A stretch of DNA of 64,000 nt, taken from NCBI RefSeq assembly GCF_014268655.2, contig NZ_JABWQX020000002.1, positions 394,501 through 458,500 on the forward strand, read 5' to 3'. Origin of the DNA: Pseudomonas marvdashtae. Lineage in GTDB: Bacteria; Pseudomonadota; Gammaproteobacteria; Pseudomonadales; Pseudomonadaceae. The position numbers and the translations under genes were made by a program. Below are positions 18,050 to 29,512 of the stretch, piece after piece. The notes beneath the pieces were generated by a model. The model worked only from the letters and a program-made list of their open reading frames with translations. It was not told where the DNA came from and did not search any database. Each line of letters opens with the position of its first letter. Within the stretch, counting starts at the first letter, position 1.

Positions 18050-19333
18050 TCAACTCATCCCCAACCAGTTCGGCAGCGCCAGCGAAATCCATGGCACATA
18101 GGTAATCAGCACCAGGAACGCCAGCAGGATCATCAACCACGGCATGGCCGCGCGAATGGTGGCGGGCAAGGACATGCCGGTCACCGCCGAGGTGACGAAC
18201 AGGTTCAGCCCCACCGGCGGCGTGATCAGCCCGATCTCCAGGTTCACCACCATGATGATGCCCAGGTGGATCGGGTCGATGCCCAGCTTCATGGCGATCG
18301 GGAACAGGATCGGCGCCAGGATCAGGATGATCGCCGACGGTTCCATGAACGCACCGGCAATCAGCAGCACGATGTTCACCACCAGCAGGAAGGTCACCGG
18401 CGTCAGCCCGGCATCGATCACCCAGGCGGTGATTTGCTGTGGCAACTGCTCGGTGGTCAACACGTGAGCGAAGAGCATGGCGTTGGCGATGATGAACATC
18501 AGCATGATGCTCAGCTTGGCCGACTCCAGTAGCACCTTCGGCGTTTCGCGGAACGTCAGGTCCTTGTAGACGAACAATGCGATAAACGCCGAGTACACCG
18601 CTGCCACCGCGGCCGCTTCGGTCGGTGTGAACATCCCGGAATAGATCCCGCCGAGAATGATGACCATCAACAACAGGCCCCACAGCGCCTTGCGCGCAGT
18701 GGCTAACCATTCACGGAACGTGGCCCTTGGTAGGGCAGGCAGGTTCTTTTTCACCGCGACAATATAAATCGCCACCATCAAGGACAGTCCCAGCAGCACG
18801 CCAGGAATCACACCGGCCATAAACAGCTTGCCGACGGACGTTTCGGTTGCGGCGGCGTAGACCACCATTACAATCGAGGGCGGAATCAGGATCCCCAATG
18901 TGCCCGCGTTGCAGACGATGCCTGCACCAAACGCCTGTGGATAACCCGAGCGCACCATGCCGGCAATCGCGATGGAGCCGACCGCCGCCACCGTCGCCGG
19001 GCTTGAGCCGGACAACGCCGCGAACAGCATGCACGCCAACACCGCCGCAATCGCCAGGCCGCCCCGGATGTGTCCGACGCAGGCGTTGGCAAAATCGATC
19101 AACCGTCGCGCCACGCCACCGGTGGTCATGAACGCACCGGCCAGCAGGAAGAACGGAATCGCCAGCAGGGTGTAGTGTTCGGAAGTTTCGAACAGCTTGA
19201 TCGCCAACGAGCGAACCGAGTCGGGGCTGAAGAAAATGATCGTCAGCGATCCGGCCAAACCCAGGGAAATGGCGATGGGTACGCCGATGAACATCAGCAC
19301 GAACAGCGCGATGAACAGGAAGGCAATGGTCAT
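18050..19333 (-). CDS. dctM: TRAP transporter large permease DctM
   Basis: This 427-residue, very hydrophobic protein has about 12 transmembrane helices. Family motifs include FLLAGAFMTTGGVARRLIDFA, ALSGSSPATVAAVGSIAIAGM and LGIDPIHLGIIMVVNLEIGLITPPVGLNLFV. DctM is the Na+-driven translocation subunit of TRAP uptake systems and works with DctQ and a periplasmic DctP. It overlaps dctQ by four bases (ATGA) and is the last gene of the VOC-dctP-dctP-dctQ-dctM run. Sequence closeness to C4-dicarboxylate systems suggests an organic acid substrate, though the neighbouring sugar-acid genes leave this open. Confidence 0.92.
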   Translation of the reverse strand: MTIAFLFIALFVLMFIGVPIAISLGLAGSLTIIFFSPDSVRSLAIKLFETSEHYTLLAIPFFLLAGAFMTTGGVARRLIDFANACVGHIRGGLAIAAVLACMLFAALSGSSPATVAAVGSIAIAGMVRSGYPQAFGAGIVCNAGTLGILIPPSIVMVVYAAATETSVGKLFMAGVIPGVLLGLSLMVAIYIVAVKKNLPALPRATFREWLATARKALWGLLLMVIILGGIYSGMFTPTEAAAVAAVYSAFIALFVYKDLTFRETPKVLLESAKLSIMLMFIIANAMLFAHVLTTEQLPQQITAWVIDAGLTPVTFLLVVNIVLLIAGAFMEPSAIILILAPILFPIAMKLGIDPIHLGIIMVVNLEIGLITPPVGLNLFVTSAVTGMSLPATIRAAMPWLMILLAFLVLITYVPWISLALPNWLGMS

Positions 19334-19971
19334 GGCTTGTCTTCCTCGATCTCGGTCAGTTTGATCGCTTCGGCCGCTTCATCGGCCAGGCCGAGGCCTG
19401 TCTGACGATTCATCAGGATGCGTACGAGAATTTCCGCAAAGCGGATGAACACCAGGGCGAAACCCACTGGCACGATCAGCCCGACATGCCATTGCATGAT
19501 GCCGAAATGGCCGAGATCTTCGGCGCCGATCTCGGCAATCATCAAGGTGTTGATCCATTCGTAACTCGCCACCGCCAGCAACCCGGCATAGGCGAGGCAG
19601 CACAGGCAGGCGATCACGCCGATCAAACGCTGCACCGGTTTGCTGGCGAGCTTGACCAGCGCATCGACACCAATGTGCCCGGCGGTGCGCACGCCATACG
19701 ACAGGCCAAAGAAAATCAGCCAGCCAAACAGCGCCTTCGTCAGCGAGCTGCTCCAGGTCATGGCCTGGGCCATGCCCATGATGCCGTCGCCGATGGCGAA
19801 CATCGGTTCGCTGGCGGCCGGCCAGTTGTCACCGAGGCTATAAAAAACGCTATAGAGATTGTTGAGGACCACGTAGACGAAAGTGACCAGCGTCATGGCG
19901 GCCAGGAGGAAGGCAATGAACCCTTCCTCGAAGTGTTCCCAGGTGCGCCGAAGGGCGTTCATGGATGACAT
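19330..19971 (-). CDS. dctQ: TRAP transporter small permease DctQ
   Basis: This 213-residue membrane protein has four transmembrane helices (for example FIAFLLAAMTLVTFVYVVL and LFGWLIFFGLSYGV) and a conserved HIGVDALV segment characteristic of DctQ. It forms the membrane complex with DctM. The ATG overlaps nothing upstream. A 57-base gap separates it from the first binding-protein gene, and its stop overlaps the dctM start. The C-terminal tail beyond the last helix is long and charged (ADEAAEAIKLTEIEEDKP). Confidence 0.88.
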   Translation of the reverse strand: MSSMNALRRTWEHFEEGFIAFLLAAMTLVTFVYVVLNNLYSVFYSLGDNWPAASEPMFAIGDGIMGMAQAMTWSSSLTKALFGWLIFFGLSYGVRTAGHIGVDALVKLASKPVQRLIGVIACLCCLAYAGLLAVASYEWINTLMIAEIGAEDLGHFGIMQWHVGLIVPVGFALVFIRFAEILVRILMNRQTGLGLADEAAEAIKLTEIEEDKP

Positions 19972-20028
19972 CTCCTGCTAGAGGACGATAGGCCGGCGCC
20001 ACCAGGGACGGCAACACCGGCCAACCCA

Positions 20029-21036
<1,008 letters not shown>

Positions 21037-21150
21037 TTATTTTTAGTTTTTCTCGTGCGGGCTCATTCAAAACACAACGCACGGTGGGACAGTTGCAAGT
21101 CTAGGCAGAAAAATAGCTTGCCGGACGATTGTTACATTAAACGCGCCGCG

Positions 21151-22218
<1,068 letters not shown>

Positions 22219-22248
22219 CTAGGAGAAAAACGGCGGACCGCCGGAGTG

Positions 22249-22665
22249 TTACGAATCCAGCGCCGGACCCTTCAGCTCGATCTGATTGCCGTCCGGATCG
22301 AAGCAGTAGATCGACCAGCCTTCGCCCTCCGCGCCGTAGCGCATTTGCGCTTTCTCGACCTTCAGTCCGGCTGCTTGCAGATGTGCGAGCAGGGCGGGTT
22401 CGTCAAACGGTTCGATGCGCAGGCAGACGTGGTCGACGTTATGCCCCTGCTTGCCAGGCGCCGCACCGCCGTGACGGCCAAGCGGCCCGTCCACATCCAC
22501 CAGATCGATCATCGACGCACCAGCGCCGAGGTGCATCAAGCCCAGATCGTCCCGACGTTTTTTGAGTTCGCAGCCGAGTACTGATGTGTAGAAGGCGATG
22601 CTGCGCTCGATGTCTTTTACACGCAGGACGACATGGTCGATGCGTTGAAGGGTGAAGTGCGTCAT
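22249..22665 (-). CDS. VOC (glyoxalase/dioxygenase) family protein
   Basis: This 138-residue single-domain protein contains two beta-alpha-beta-beta-beta modules of the vicinal oxygen chelate superfamily. Likely metal ligands are His in QRIDHVVLRVKD, His in NVDHVCLRIEPF and Glu in GNQIELKGPALDS. It is the first gene of the leftward run that continues into the TRAP transporter, 100 bases upstream of DctP copy 2. VOC proteins of this size isomerise or cleave small organic acids or detoxify aldehydes. Which reaction occurs here is not known. Confidence 0.85.
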   Translation of the reverse strand: MTHFTLQRIDHVVLRVKDIERSIAFYTSVLGCELKKRRDDLGLMHLGAGASMIDLVDVDGPLGRHGGAAPGKQGHNVDHVCLRIEPFDEPALLAHLQAAGLKVEKAQMRYGAEGEGWSIYCFDPDGNQIELKGPALDS

Positions 22666-22744
22666 GGAGGCCTCCGCATGGGTGCTGCGCCAATAGATCC
22701 TGACACTGTAGTGGACAATTGCGCAGCGGTGCAGTCGTGTTGTT

Positions 22745-22780
22745 TTCTATCTGCGTGGTATGACGACATTTCAAGTCGTC
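22745..22780. promoter_or_regulatory. Probable GntR operator, site A
   Basis: GGTATGACGACATTTCA matches 14 of 18 positions of the perfect operator at 22876. It also forms an 8-bp inverted repeat, ATGACGAC / GTCGTCAT, around ATTTCAA. A possible leftward promoter (TTGAAA at 22773-22768, GATAGA at 22750-22745, spacing 17) overlaps it and would serve the VOC-TRAP operon. This is inference from similarity between the two sites. Confidence 0.5.
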
Positions 22781-22837
22781 ATCTTTCGCAAAAGGCCGCC
22801 GCGTTGAGGTGTGGTCAATTTTTACTGATTACAGGGG

Positions 22838-22893
22838 TTGACAGCCCCGATGAAACGTTCAAATAATCCGCCACGTTGTATGACGACATACAA
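22838..22893 (+). promoter_or_regulatory. Promoter with FadR/GntR-type operator, site B
   Basis: TTGACA (22838-22843) and AATAAT (22862-22867), 18 bases apart, form a good sigma-70 promoter. The predicted start at about 22874 is followed at once by TTGTATGACGACATACAA (22876-22893). That is an inverted repeat with 7-bp arms TTGTATG/CATACAA and an ACGA centre, as expected for a GntR-family repressor site. It would control the enolase-superfamily enzyme, the ABC importer and the porin. Confidence 0.65.
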
Positions 22894-22923
22894 ATCAAAA
22901 TAACAACACGGTGGCCCCTCCCT

Positions 22924-24078
22924 ATGAGAATCACAGGCGTTCACGTCGAAATCTTTTCCACCCCGTCGCGCCGCGCCCAGGACAGTGCGGGCCACGCCCA
23001 TCCGGGTGACGAGGTCATGATCAAGATGGCCCTGCTGCGAATCAGCTGCGACGATGGCTCGGAAGGTTATGCTTTTGGTACGCCTGAATTGATTCGTCCA
23101 CACATCATCGAATCGTTCGTTCGCAAGGTGCTGATCGGCCGCAACCCGATGGACCGGGAAAGCATCTGGCAGGACCTGGCGCACTGGCAGCGTGGCAGCG
23201 CCGGACAGTTCACCGACCGGGCGCTGGCGCTGGTGGAGCAAGCCTTGTGGGATCTGGCCGGACGCAAGCTGAAGCTGCCGGTGCACAAGCTCATTGGCGG
23301 CTACCGCGACAAAGTCCTGGCCTACGGCTCGACCATGTGCGGCGACGATTTGCCGGGCGGTTTGTCCACCCCGGATGAGTACGGCCAGTTCGCGGAAAAG
23401 CTCGTCAAGCGTGGCTACAAGGCCATCAAGCTGCACACGTGGATGCCACCAATTTCCTTCGCGCCCAATCCGCGGATGGACATCCAGGCCTGCGCGGCAG
23501 TGCGCGAGGCGGTGGGTCCGGACATCGCGCTGATGCTCGATGGTTATCACTGGTACAGCCGCATGGACGCGCTGACCATCGGCAAGGCGCTGGAGCAGCT
23601 GAATTTCGCCTGGTTCGAAGAGCCGATGATGGAAGACTCGGCTGAGTCCTATGCCTGGCTCGCCGCCAACCTGGACATTCCGGTGCTGGGCCCGGAGAGC
23701 ATCGCCGGTAAATTCCACAGCCGCGCCAGTTGGGTGACGCAGAAATCCTGTGACATCCTGCGCGCGGGCGTGGCGGGTGTCGGCGGCATCGGGCCGTGCC
23801 TGAAAGTGGCGCACCTGGCCGAGTCGTTCGGCATGGACTGCGAAGTCCACGGTAACGGTGCGGCGAACCTGGCGGTGGTCGGGGCGATCAGCAATTGCCG
23901 TTGGTATGAGCGCGGCTTGCTGCACCCGTTCCTCGACTATGAAGAAGTGCCCGCGCACCTCAACAGCATCGTCGACCCCATGGACGCCGACGGTTATGTG
24001 CACCTGTCCGACCGGCCGGGGTTGGGCGAGGACATCAATTTTGCATATATCGAGGCCAACACTTTGTCCCGACATTGA
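22924..24078 (+). CDS. Mandelate racemase/muconate lactonizing enzyme family protein (sugar-acid dehydratase candidate)
   Basis: This 384-residue enolase-superfamily enzyme starts MRITGVHVEIFSTPS; an upstream in-frame TTG at 22876 lies inside the operator and is rejected. Metal ligands are visible as Asp in ALMLDGYHWYS, Glu in FEEPMMED and Glu in VLGPESIAG. The His/Asp dyad typical of the mandelate racemase subgroup is in CDILRAGVAG and CEVHGNGAANL. The second-strand base motif reads KAIKLHTW, KxH rather than KxK. Members dehydrate or epimerise sugar acids. The substrate is not identifiable, and the ABC, TRAP and KdgM neighbours suggest an acidic sugar. Confidence 0.83.
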   Translation: MRITGVHVEIFSTPSRRAQDSAGHAHPGDEVMIKMALLRISCDDGSEGYAFGTPELIRPHIIESFVRKVLIGRNPMDRESIWQDLAHWQRGSAGQFTDRALALVEQALWDLAGRKLKLPVHKLIGGYRDKVLAYGSTMCGDDLPGGLSTPDEYGQFAEKLVKRGYKAIKLHTWMPPISFAPNPRMDIQACAAVREAVGPDIALMLDGYHWYSRMDALTIGKALEQLNFAWFEEPMMEDSAESYAWLAANLDIPVLGPESIAGKFHSRASWVTQKSCDILRAGVAGVGGIGPCLKVAHLAESFGMDCEVHGNGAANLAVVGAISNCRWYERGLLHPFLDYEEVPAHLNSIVDPMDADGYVHLSDRPGLGEDINFAYIEANTLSRH

Positions 24079-24149
24079 TCCTGTTCCACGCCTGAGGCCG
24101 ATGGCTGCCCGGGCGACAAGTCTTTATAAATATAAGAAAGGACTGAACC

Positions 24150-25772
24150 ATGAATCTCTGGCCCAAGCGCCTGACCAGGCTGCTGTGTGTCACCGTGGCC
24201 CTGTGCGCAGTGCAGGTGCCCGTCAGCCTGGCGCAAGGCGAAACGCCCCCCGACCAATTGGTGGTGGGCATGAGCATGATCAATCTGCTGTCCCTGGACC
24301 CCGCCGCGGCGACGGGGCTGGAGGTCGCCGAAGTCAACGCGAACGTCTATGACATGCTCCTGGAGCAGGACGCGGCGCAGCCGGACACGCTGGTTCCGGC
24401 CCTGGCGAAAACCTGGGAAGTCAGCCCCGACCGCATGCGCCTGACTTTCCAATTGCGCGATGACGTCCGTTTTCACTCCGGTGCACCGCTGACCGCGCAG
24501 GACGTCGCCTGGTCGTTGCAGCGCGTCGTCACCCTCAACCGCGCCCTGGCTTCCACCTGGAAAGCCTACGGTTTTACCGCCGACAACGTGGTCAAACTGA
24601 TGCGCGCCGAAGGGCCGCACACCTTTGTCATGGAGCTGCCGCGGGTCACCGACCCGATGCTGGTGCTGAACACCCTGGCAACTTCGCCCAGCGCCTTCAT
24701 CGTTGATCGTTCGGTAGCCTTGCAACATCAGGTCGGCGACGACCAGGGCGCTGCCTGGCTGGCGACCCATACGGCCGGATCTGGTGCGTTCAAGCTCGAC
24801 ATCTGGCGCGCCAACGACGTCATCCTGATGAGTCGTAATGACGACTATTGGCGCGGCGCGCCGAAGTTGCGCCGAGTGATCATGCGCAACATGACCGAAT
24901 CCCAGGCCCTGCGCCTGATGGTCGAGCGCGGTGATTTGGACGTCGCCCGCGGCATGGCCGCGACCGACATCAAGGCGCTGGGCAAGGTCGATGAAGTACG
25001 CATCCAGAGCATTGCCCGCGGCACGCTGTACTACGTGGCGATGAGCATGCAACAGCCGCTGTTCCAGGACATCCGCGTGCGCCAGGCCATCCGCCTGCTG
25101 ATCGATTACCAGGGCATCAACGACGTGGTGATGCCGCACTACGGCGTGATCAATCAGCGGCCGATGCAACTGGGCTTGCCGGCGCGCCTGGACGATCCAG
25201 GTTATCGCCTGGATGTGGCCAAGGCCAAGCGCCTGCTGGCGGAGGCCGGACATGCCGAGGGCTTCAAGGTGAGCATTCGCTCGCTGACCGATCCGCCCTT
25301 CATCAACATTGCCACCAGCTTGCAAGCGACGCTGGCCCAGGCAGGCATCCAGGCGACGATCATCACCGGCACCGGCAACCAGATCTACGGGGCGATGCGC
25401 GATCGCCAGTTCGACATCCTCGTCGGGCGCGGCGGTGGCGGGGCGGAGCGCCATCCGCATTCGAGCCTGCGGGCCTTGGTGTACAACCCGGACAACCGCA
25501 GCGAAGCCAAGTTGAGCAATTTCCAGGGCTGGCGCACCTCGTTCTTCAACCCGCAGCTCAACCAGTTGATCGAACAGGCCGAGCGCGAGCGCGACCCCGA
25601 GCGCCAGCGGCAGATGTACGCCCAGGTCCAGACCCTCTACGACCAACAGGCCGGGGCAATCATGCCGGTCTCGCAGATGGTGGACGAAGTGGTGATCCAC
25701 GCCGATGTGCGCAACTACATCGGCCACACCGCCGCCACCACGCGCCTTCGCGACGTTTATAAGCAGCGCTGA
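24150..25772 (+). CDS. ABC transporter substrate-binding protein, family 5
   Basis: This 540-residue periplasmic protein has a signal peptide ending SLAQG. The family-5 (DppA/OppA/NikA) landmarks are LVPALAKTWEVSPDRMRLTFQLRDDVRFHSGAPLTAQDVAWSL at about residues 82-125 and a C-terminal ERERDPERQRQMYAQVQTLYDQQAGAIMPV. It binds the ligand and passes it to the permeases encoded downstream. Family-5 proteins are best known for peptides but also bind oligosaccharides and other solutes. The enolase-family enzyme before it and the KdgM porin after it suggest a saccharide or sugar acid here. That is inference. Confidence 0.88.
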   Translation: MNLWPKRLTRLLCVTVALCAVQVPVSLAQGETPPDQLVVGMSMINLLSLDPAAATGLEVAEVNANVYDMLLEQDAAQPDTLVPALAKTWEVSPDRMRLTFQLRDDVRFHSGAPLTAQDVAWSLQRVVTLNRALASTWKAYGFTADNVVKLMRAEGPHTFVMELPRVTDPMLVLNTLATSPSAFIVDRSVALQHQVGDDQGAAWLATHTAGSGAFKLDIWRANDVILMSRNDDYWRGAPKLRRVIMRNMTESQALRLMVERGDLDVARGMAATDIKALGKVDEVRIQSIARGTLYYVAMSMQQPLFQDIRVRQAIRLLIDYQGINDVVMPHYGVINQRPMQLGLPARLDDPGYRLDVAKAKRLLAEAGHAEGFKVSIRSLTDPPFINIATSLQATLAQAGIQATIITGTGNQIYGAMRDRQFDILVGRGGGGAERHPHSSLRALVYNPDNRSEAKLSNFQGWRTSFFNPQLNQLIEQAERERDPERQRQMYAQVQTLYDQQAGAIMPVSQMVDEVVIHADVRNYIGHTAATTRLRDVYKQR

Positions 25773-25800
25773 AATCGACGGCCACTCGGCCAAGGCAGGA

Positions 25801-26844
25801 ATGAACATGTCGACTGCATCTTTTTCAATCTGGAGCACCCGGGCCGCTTCGGCAACCCGGCGCAGCGGCTCGGTGGCGGTGACGCTGCTGGGGTTGCTGC
25901 TGCTGACTTTCTTTATCGGGCGGGTGATGCCCCTGGACCCGGTGCTGGCCATCGTCGGCCCGGACGCCGACGCCTCGGCCTACGCCCAGGTGTACAAAGA
26001 GCTGGGCCTGGACAAACCGTTGTGGACCCAGTTCGCGATCTACCTCGGCGACTTGCTGCACGGTGATTTCGGCATGGCCTTGCTGACCGGTAACCCGGTC
26101 ATTACGGACATCGCCCGAGTGTTTCCGGCGACGTTGGAACTGGCGACCCTGGCGATTTTGTTCGGCGTGTTGGCAGGCTTGCCGTTGGGTGTCTACGCGG
26201 CGACGCATCAGGGACGGGCCGGTGACCATGTGGCGCGGCTGATCACCTTGTTCGGTTACTCCACGCCGATTTTCTGGATCGGCATGATGGCCTTCCTGGT
26301 GTTCTACGCCTGGCTGGGTTGGGCCGGTGGCGTCGGGCGGATCGGCCTGGCCTATGACGGGCTGATCCCGAGACACACCGGCTTGCTGTTGATCGACACC
26401 GCCTGGTCCGGCGATTGGGAAGCCTTTCGCAGCGCCTTGCGCCACATCCTGTTGCCGGCGGTGATTCTCAGCTTCAACTCGGTCGCCTACATCAGTCGCA
26501 TGACCCGCAGCTTCATGCTCGAACAACTGTCCCAGGAGTACATCATCACCGCCCGGGTCAAGGGTTTGTCCCAGCGCAAGATTGTCTGGGGCCATGCCTT
26601 CGGCAACATCCGCGTGCAACTGCTGACGATCGTCGCGCTGGCCTACGGCGGGCTGCTGGAAGGCGCGGTGCTGATTGAAACCGTGTTCGCCTGGCCGGGC
26701 TTCGGCCAGTACCTGACGAGTAGTTTGTTGCTCGGTGACATGAACGCGGTGATGGCCTGTGTGCTGCTGATCGGCCTCATTTTCGTGACGCTGAACCTGA
26801 TCAGCGATGCGCTGTACAAGATCTTCGACCCGAGGACTCGCTAA
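25801..26844 (+). CDS. ABC transporter permease, DppB type
   Basis: This 347-residue permease starts at the ATG giving MNMSTASFSIWSTR; the frame stays open upstream into the binding-protein gene. There are six hydrophobic segments, an N-terminal FFIGRVMPLDPVLAIVG region typical of DppB, and the EAA-loop SFMLEQLSQEYIITARVKGLSQRKIVWGHAF, which docks with the ATPases. It ends TAATG, overlapping the next permease by one base, so translation is coupled. It forms the inner-membrane channel with the DppC-type partner. Confidence 0.9.
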   Translation: MNMSTASFSIWSTRAASATRRSGSVAVTLLGLLLLTFFIGRVMPLDPVLAIVGPDADASAYAQVYKELGLDKPLWTQFAIYLGDLLHGDFGMALLTGNPVITDIARVFPATLELATLAILFGVLAGLPLGVYAATHQGRAGDHVARLITLFGYSTPIFWIGMMAFLVFYAWLGWAGGVGRIGLAYDGLIPRHTGLLLIDTAWSGDWEAFRSALRHILLPAVILSFNSVAYISRMTRSFMLEQLSQEYIITARVKGLSQRKIVWGHAFGNIRVQLLTIVALAYGGLLEGAVLIETVFAWPGFGQYLTSSLLLGDMNAVMACVLLIGLIFVTLNLISDALYKIFDPRTR

Positions 26845-27752
26845 TGAATCTGCCCCTTGCTTCCAGCGCAGCCGGCAGTGCCGCGCTGCCCGCTTCGAGT
26901 ACGGCAGCACTGGTCGCCAGCAGCCTGCGCCTGCTGCGATTTTTGCTGCGCAACCCGATGACGTTTGCCGGCCTGGTCGTCGTCGCGACCTTGATGTTGG
27001 TCGCGATCTTTGCGCCGTGGATCGCCGGTCACGACCCACTGCTGCAAAACCTCGCCGGCGCCTTGCAAGCACCCAGCAGCGTGCATTGGTTCGGCACCGA
27101 TGAGTACGGTCGCGATGTGTTCGCCCGATTGGTGTATGGCTCGCGCATCACGCTGTACATCGTCTTGCTGGTGACGGTGATTGTCGGCCCCATCGGCCTG
27201 TTGGTCGGGACCATTTCCGGCTACTTCGGCGGCTGGGTCGACAGCCTGTTCATGCGCATCACCGACATCTTCATTTCGTTCCCCAGCCTGGTGTTGGCGC
27301 TGGCCTTCATTGCCGCCCTCGGTCCGGGATTGGAGCACGCAGTAATCGCCATCGCACTCACCGCATGGCCGCCGATTGCCCGGCTCGCCCGCGCCGAAAC
27401 CCTGCCGCTGCGCAACGCCGACTTCGTCGTCGCGGTGCAGCTCCAGGGCGCATCGAGCACTCGGATCATCCTGCGCCACATCATCCCGATGTGCCTGTCG
27501 TCGGTGATCATCCGCCTGACCATGAACATGGCGAGCATCATCCTCACTGCCGCCGCCCTGGGTTTTCTCGGCCTCGGCGCCCAGGCACCGCTGCCAGAAT
27601 GGGGCGCGATGATCTCCACCGGGCGACGCTACATGCTCGAAAGCTGGTGGCTGGTGGCGGCACCGGGTGCGGCGATCATGCTGGTGAGCCTGGCCTTCAA
27701 CCTGTTGGGCGACGGCTTGCGCGACGTCCTCGACCCCCGCAGCCAATCCTGA
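26844..27752 (+). CDS. ABC transporter permease, DppC type
   Basis: This 302-residue second permease subunit has the DppC features: an N-terminal helix, then a periplasmic IAGHDPLLQNLAGALQAPSSVHWFGTDEYGRDVFARLVYGSRITL block, and the cytoplasmic loop ARAETLPLRNADFVVAVQLQGASSTRIILRHIIP that contacts the ATPase. Its ATG overlaps the DppB-type stop by one base. Ten bases separate its stop from the first ATPase gene. Length is normal for the family. Confidence 0.9.
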   Translation: MNLPLASSAAGSAALPASSTAALVASSLRLLRFLLRNPMTFAGLVVVATLMLVAIFAPWIAGHDPLLQNLAGALQAPSSVHWFGTDEYGRDVFARLVYGSRITLYIVLLVTVIVGPIGLLVGTISGYFGGWVDSLFMRITDIFISFPSLVLALAFIAALGPGLEHAVIAIALTAWPPIARLARAETLPLRNADFVVAVQLQGASSTRIILRHIIPMCLSSVIIRLTMNMASIILTAAALGFLGLGAQAPLPEWGAMISTGRRYMLESWWLVAAPGAAIMLVSLAFNLLGDGLRDVLDPRSQS

Positions 27753-27762
27753 GGAACAGCCC

Positions 27763-28602
27763 ATGACTGAGATAAAACTTGCGGTACAGGACTTGTGCGT
27801 GGAGTTTCGCAACGCCGGCAAAACTTCCCTGGCGGTGCGTGATGTGTCGTTCAACCTGGGGCGGGAAAAACTCGCCATTGTCGGCGAATCCGGCTCGGGA
27901 AAATCCACCGTCGGCCGCAGCCTGTTACGCCTGCATCCGCCGACTGCGAAGGTCACTGCCAAGACCCTGCGCTTCGCCGATATCGATTTGCTGAAGGCGA
28001 GCGAAAAGCAGATTCAGGCGATTCGCGGCGCGCGCATGTCGATGATCATGCAAGACCCCAAGTACTCGCTGAACCCAGTGGTGCGCGTGGGCGAACAGAT
28101 CGCCGAAGCGTATCTGGCCCATCACAAGGTGCCCCATCGCGAAGCCCGCGAACGAGCGCTGGACATGCTCGCCAAGGTGCACATTCGCGATCCCCGGCGG
28201 GTCTATGACCTGTACCCCCACGAAGTCTCGGGCGGCATGGGCCAGCGGATCATGATAGCCATGATGGTGATCACCGATCCCCAGGTGATCATCGCCGACG
28301 AACCTACTTCGGCGCTGGATGTATCGGTGCGCCGACAGGTGCTCAACGTGTTGGAAGAATTGGTCAGCGAGCGTGACCTGGGGCTGATTTTCATCAGTCA
28401 CGATCTGAATCTTGTGCGGCATTTCTGCGACCGCGTGCTGGTGATGTACGCCGGCCGCGTGGTCGAGTCGATTGCCGCTGCCGATCTGGATAGCGCCACC
28501 CATCCCTACACCCAAGGCCTGTTGGCCGCATTGCCGAGCCTGGACCATCCGCGCGCCACGCTGCCGGTGTTGCAGCGCGACCCACACTGGTTGAACGCTT
28601 GA
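27763..28602 (+). CDS. ABC transporter ATP-binding protein, DppD type
   Basis: This 279-residue ATPase has Walker [14 protein letters not shown] (about residue 46), the signature [15 protein letters not shown] (about 158), Walker [13 protein letters not shown] (about 177) and the H-loop [11 protein letters not shown]. It energises import through the two permeases. It is shorter than usual DppD proteins (about 320-330 residues from memory) because the cysteine-containing C-terminal extension is missing; the sequence stops shortly after the [13 protein letters not shown] region. The order SBP-permease-permease-ATPase-ATPase is canonical. Confidence 0.88.
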   Translation: MTEIKLAVQDLCVEFRNAGKTSLAVRDVSFNLGREKLAIVGESGSGKSTVGRSLLRLHPPTAKVTAKTLRFADIDLLKASEKQIQAIRGARMSMIMQDPKYSLNPVVRVGEQIAEAYLAHHKVPHREARERALDMLAKVHIRDPRRVYDLYPHEVSGGMGQRIMIAMMVITDPQVIIADEPTSALDVSVRRQVLNVLEELVSERDLGLIFISHDLNLVRHFCDRVLVMYAGRVVESIAAADLDSATHPYTQGLLAALPSLDHPRATLPVLQRDPHWLNA

Positions 28603-28612
28603 GGAGCCTGTC

Positions 28613-29380
28613 ATGAGCATGATCGAAATCGCTGGGCTGAACCTCAGTTTTGGCACCGGCGCGGCACTGAACGCGGTACTGCACGACGTCGATTTGAACG
28701 TCGGCGAAGGCGAGGCATTCGGCTTGGTCGGGGAGTCCGGCTCGGGCAAGACCACCGTGCTGCGTTGCCTGGCCGGGCAGTACCAGCATTGGACGGGACG
28801 GCTGCAAGTCGCGGGTCAGGCGGTGACGCGCAAGCTGCCGCTGGACCACTACCGCACCGTGCAGATGGTTTTCCAGGATCCATATGCCTCGCTGCATCCG
28901 CGCTACACCATCGATGCCGCGTTGCAGGAGCCGCTGCGCATCCATGGCATGGATGGGCGTGCGCAGAAGGTCAGCGAGATCCTGCGCAAGGTCGGCTTGA
29001 ACGACAGCTTTCGCTTCCGTTATCCGCACCAGTTGTCCGGTGGCCAGCGCCAACGGGTGGCGGTTGCCCGCGCGCTGATCCTGCGCCCACGCGTGCTGCT
29101 GTTGGACGAGCCGACCTCGGCGCTGGACGTCTCGGTGCAGGCAGAAATCCTCAACCTGCTGGCCGACTTGCGCCGCCAGGAAGGATTGACCTACCTGATG
29201 GTCACTCATGACCTGGCCGTCGTTGCGCATTTGTGTGATCGGCTGGCGGTGATGCAGCAGGGCAGGGTGGTGGAGACACTCGACAGTCATCTGCTGGCGA
29301 ACGGTGGCGCCGCCCACGAATACACACGCCTGTTGGTGCAAGCCAGCCGCGACATACAACGAATACCTATCGCCGTCTGA
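28613..29380 (+). CDS. ABC transporter ATP-binding protein, DppF type
   Basis: This 255-residue second ATPase carries Walker A GESGSGKTTVLRC (about residue 42), signature QLSGGQRQRVAVARA (about 141), Walker [13 protein letters not shown] (about 161) and H-loop YLMVTHDLAVV. It pairs with the DppD-type subunit to form the nucleotide-binding dimer. It lacks the long C-terminal tail of typical DppF and is about 60 residues shorter. The gene begins 10 bases after the first ATPase stop with GAGGAG upstream. It closes the importer operon before the porin. Confidence 0.88.
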   Translation: MSMIEIAGLNLSFGTGAALNAVLHDVDLNVGEGEAFGLVGESGSGKTTVLRCLAGQYQHWTGRLQVAGQAVTRKLPLDHYRTVQMVFQDPYASLHPRYTIDAALQEPLRIHGMDGRAQKVSEILRKVGLNDSFRFRYPHQLSGGQRQRVAVARALILRPRVLLLDEPTSALDVSVQAEILNLLADLRRQEGLTYLMVTHDLAVVAHLCDRLAVMQQGRVVETLDSHLLANGGAAHEYTRLLVQASRDIQRIPIAV

Positions 29381-29512
29381 AGTAATTAACCCGCTGTACC
29401 CGTTTTTAAACCGCAGAACCCGTTGAATCGCACGTTTCACCGCGCGCACGCGCTCGCCTGCGATTTGGCGTTTCACCCAACTAGTTATTTCAACCAACAA
29501 GAATAAAAAAAC

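Noticed and set aside
22876..22923. Upstream TTG start for the enolase-superfamily enzyme
   Set aside because: It coincides with the palindromic operator, and the family N-terminus MRITGVHVE begins at 22924.
23994..25952. 652-codon minus-strand frame opposite the ABC binding protein
   Set aside because: Overlaps three clear genes on the other strand and has the biased composition of an antisense frame.
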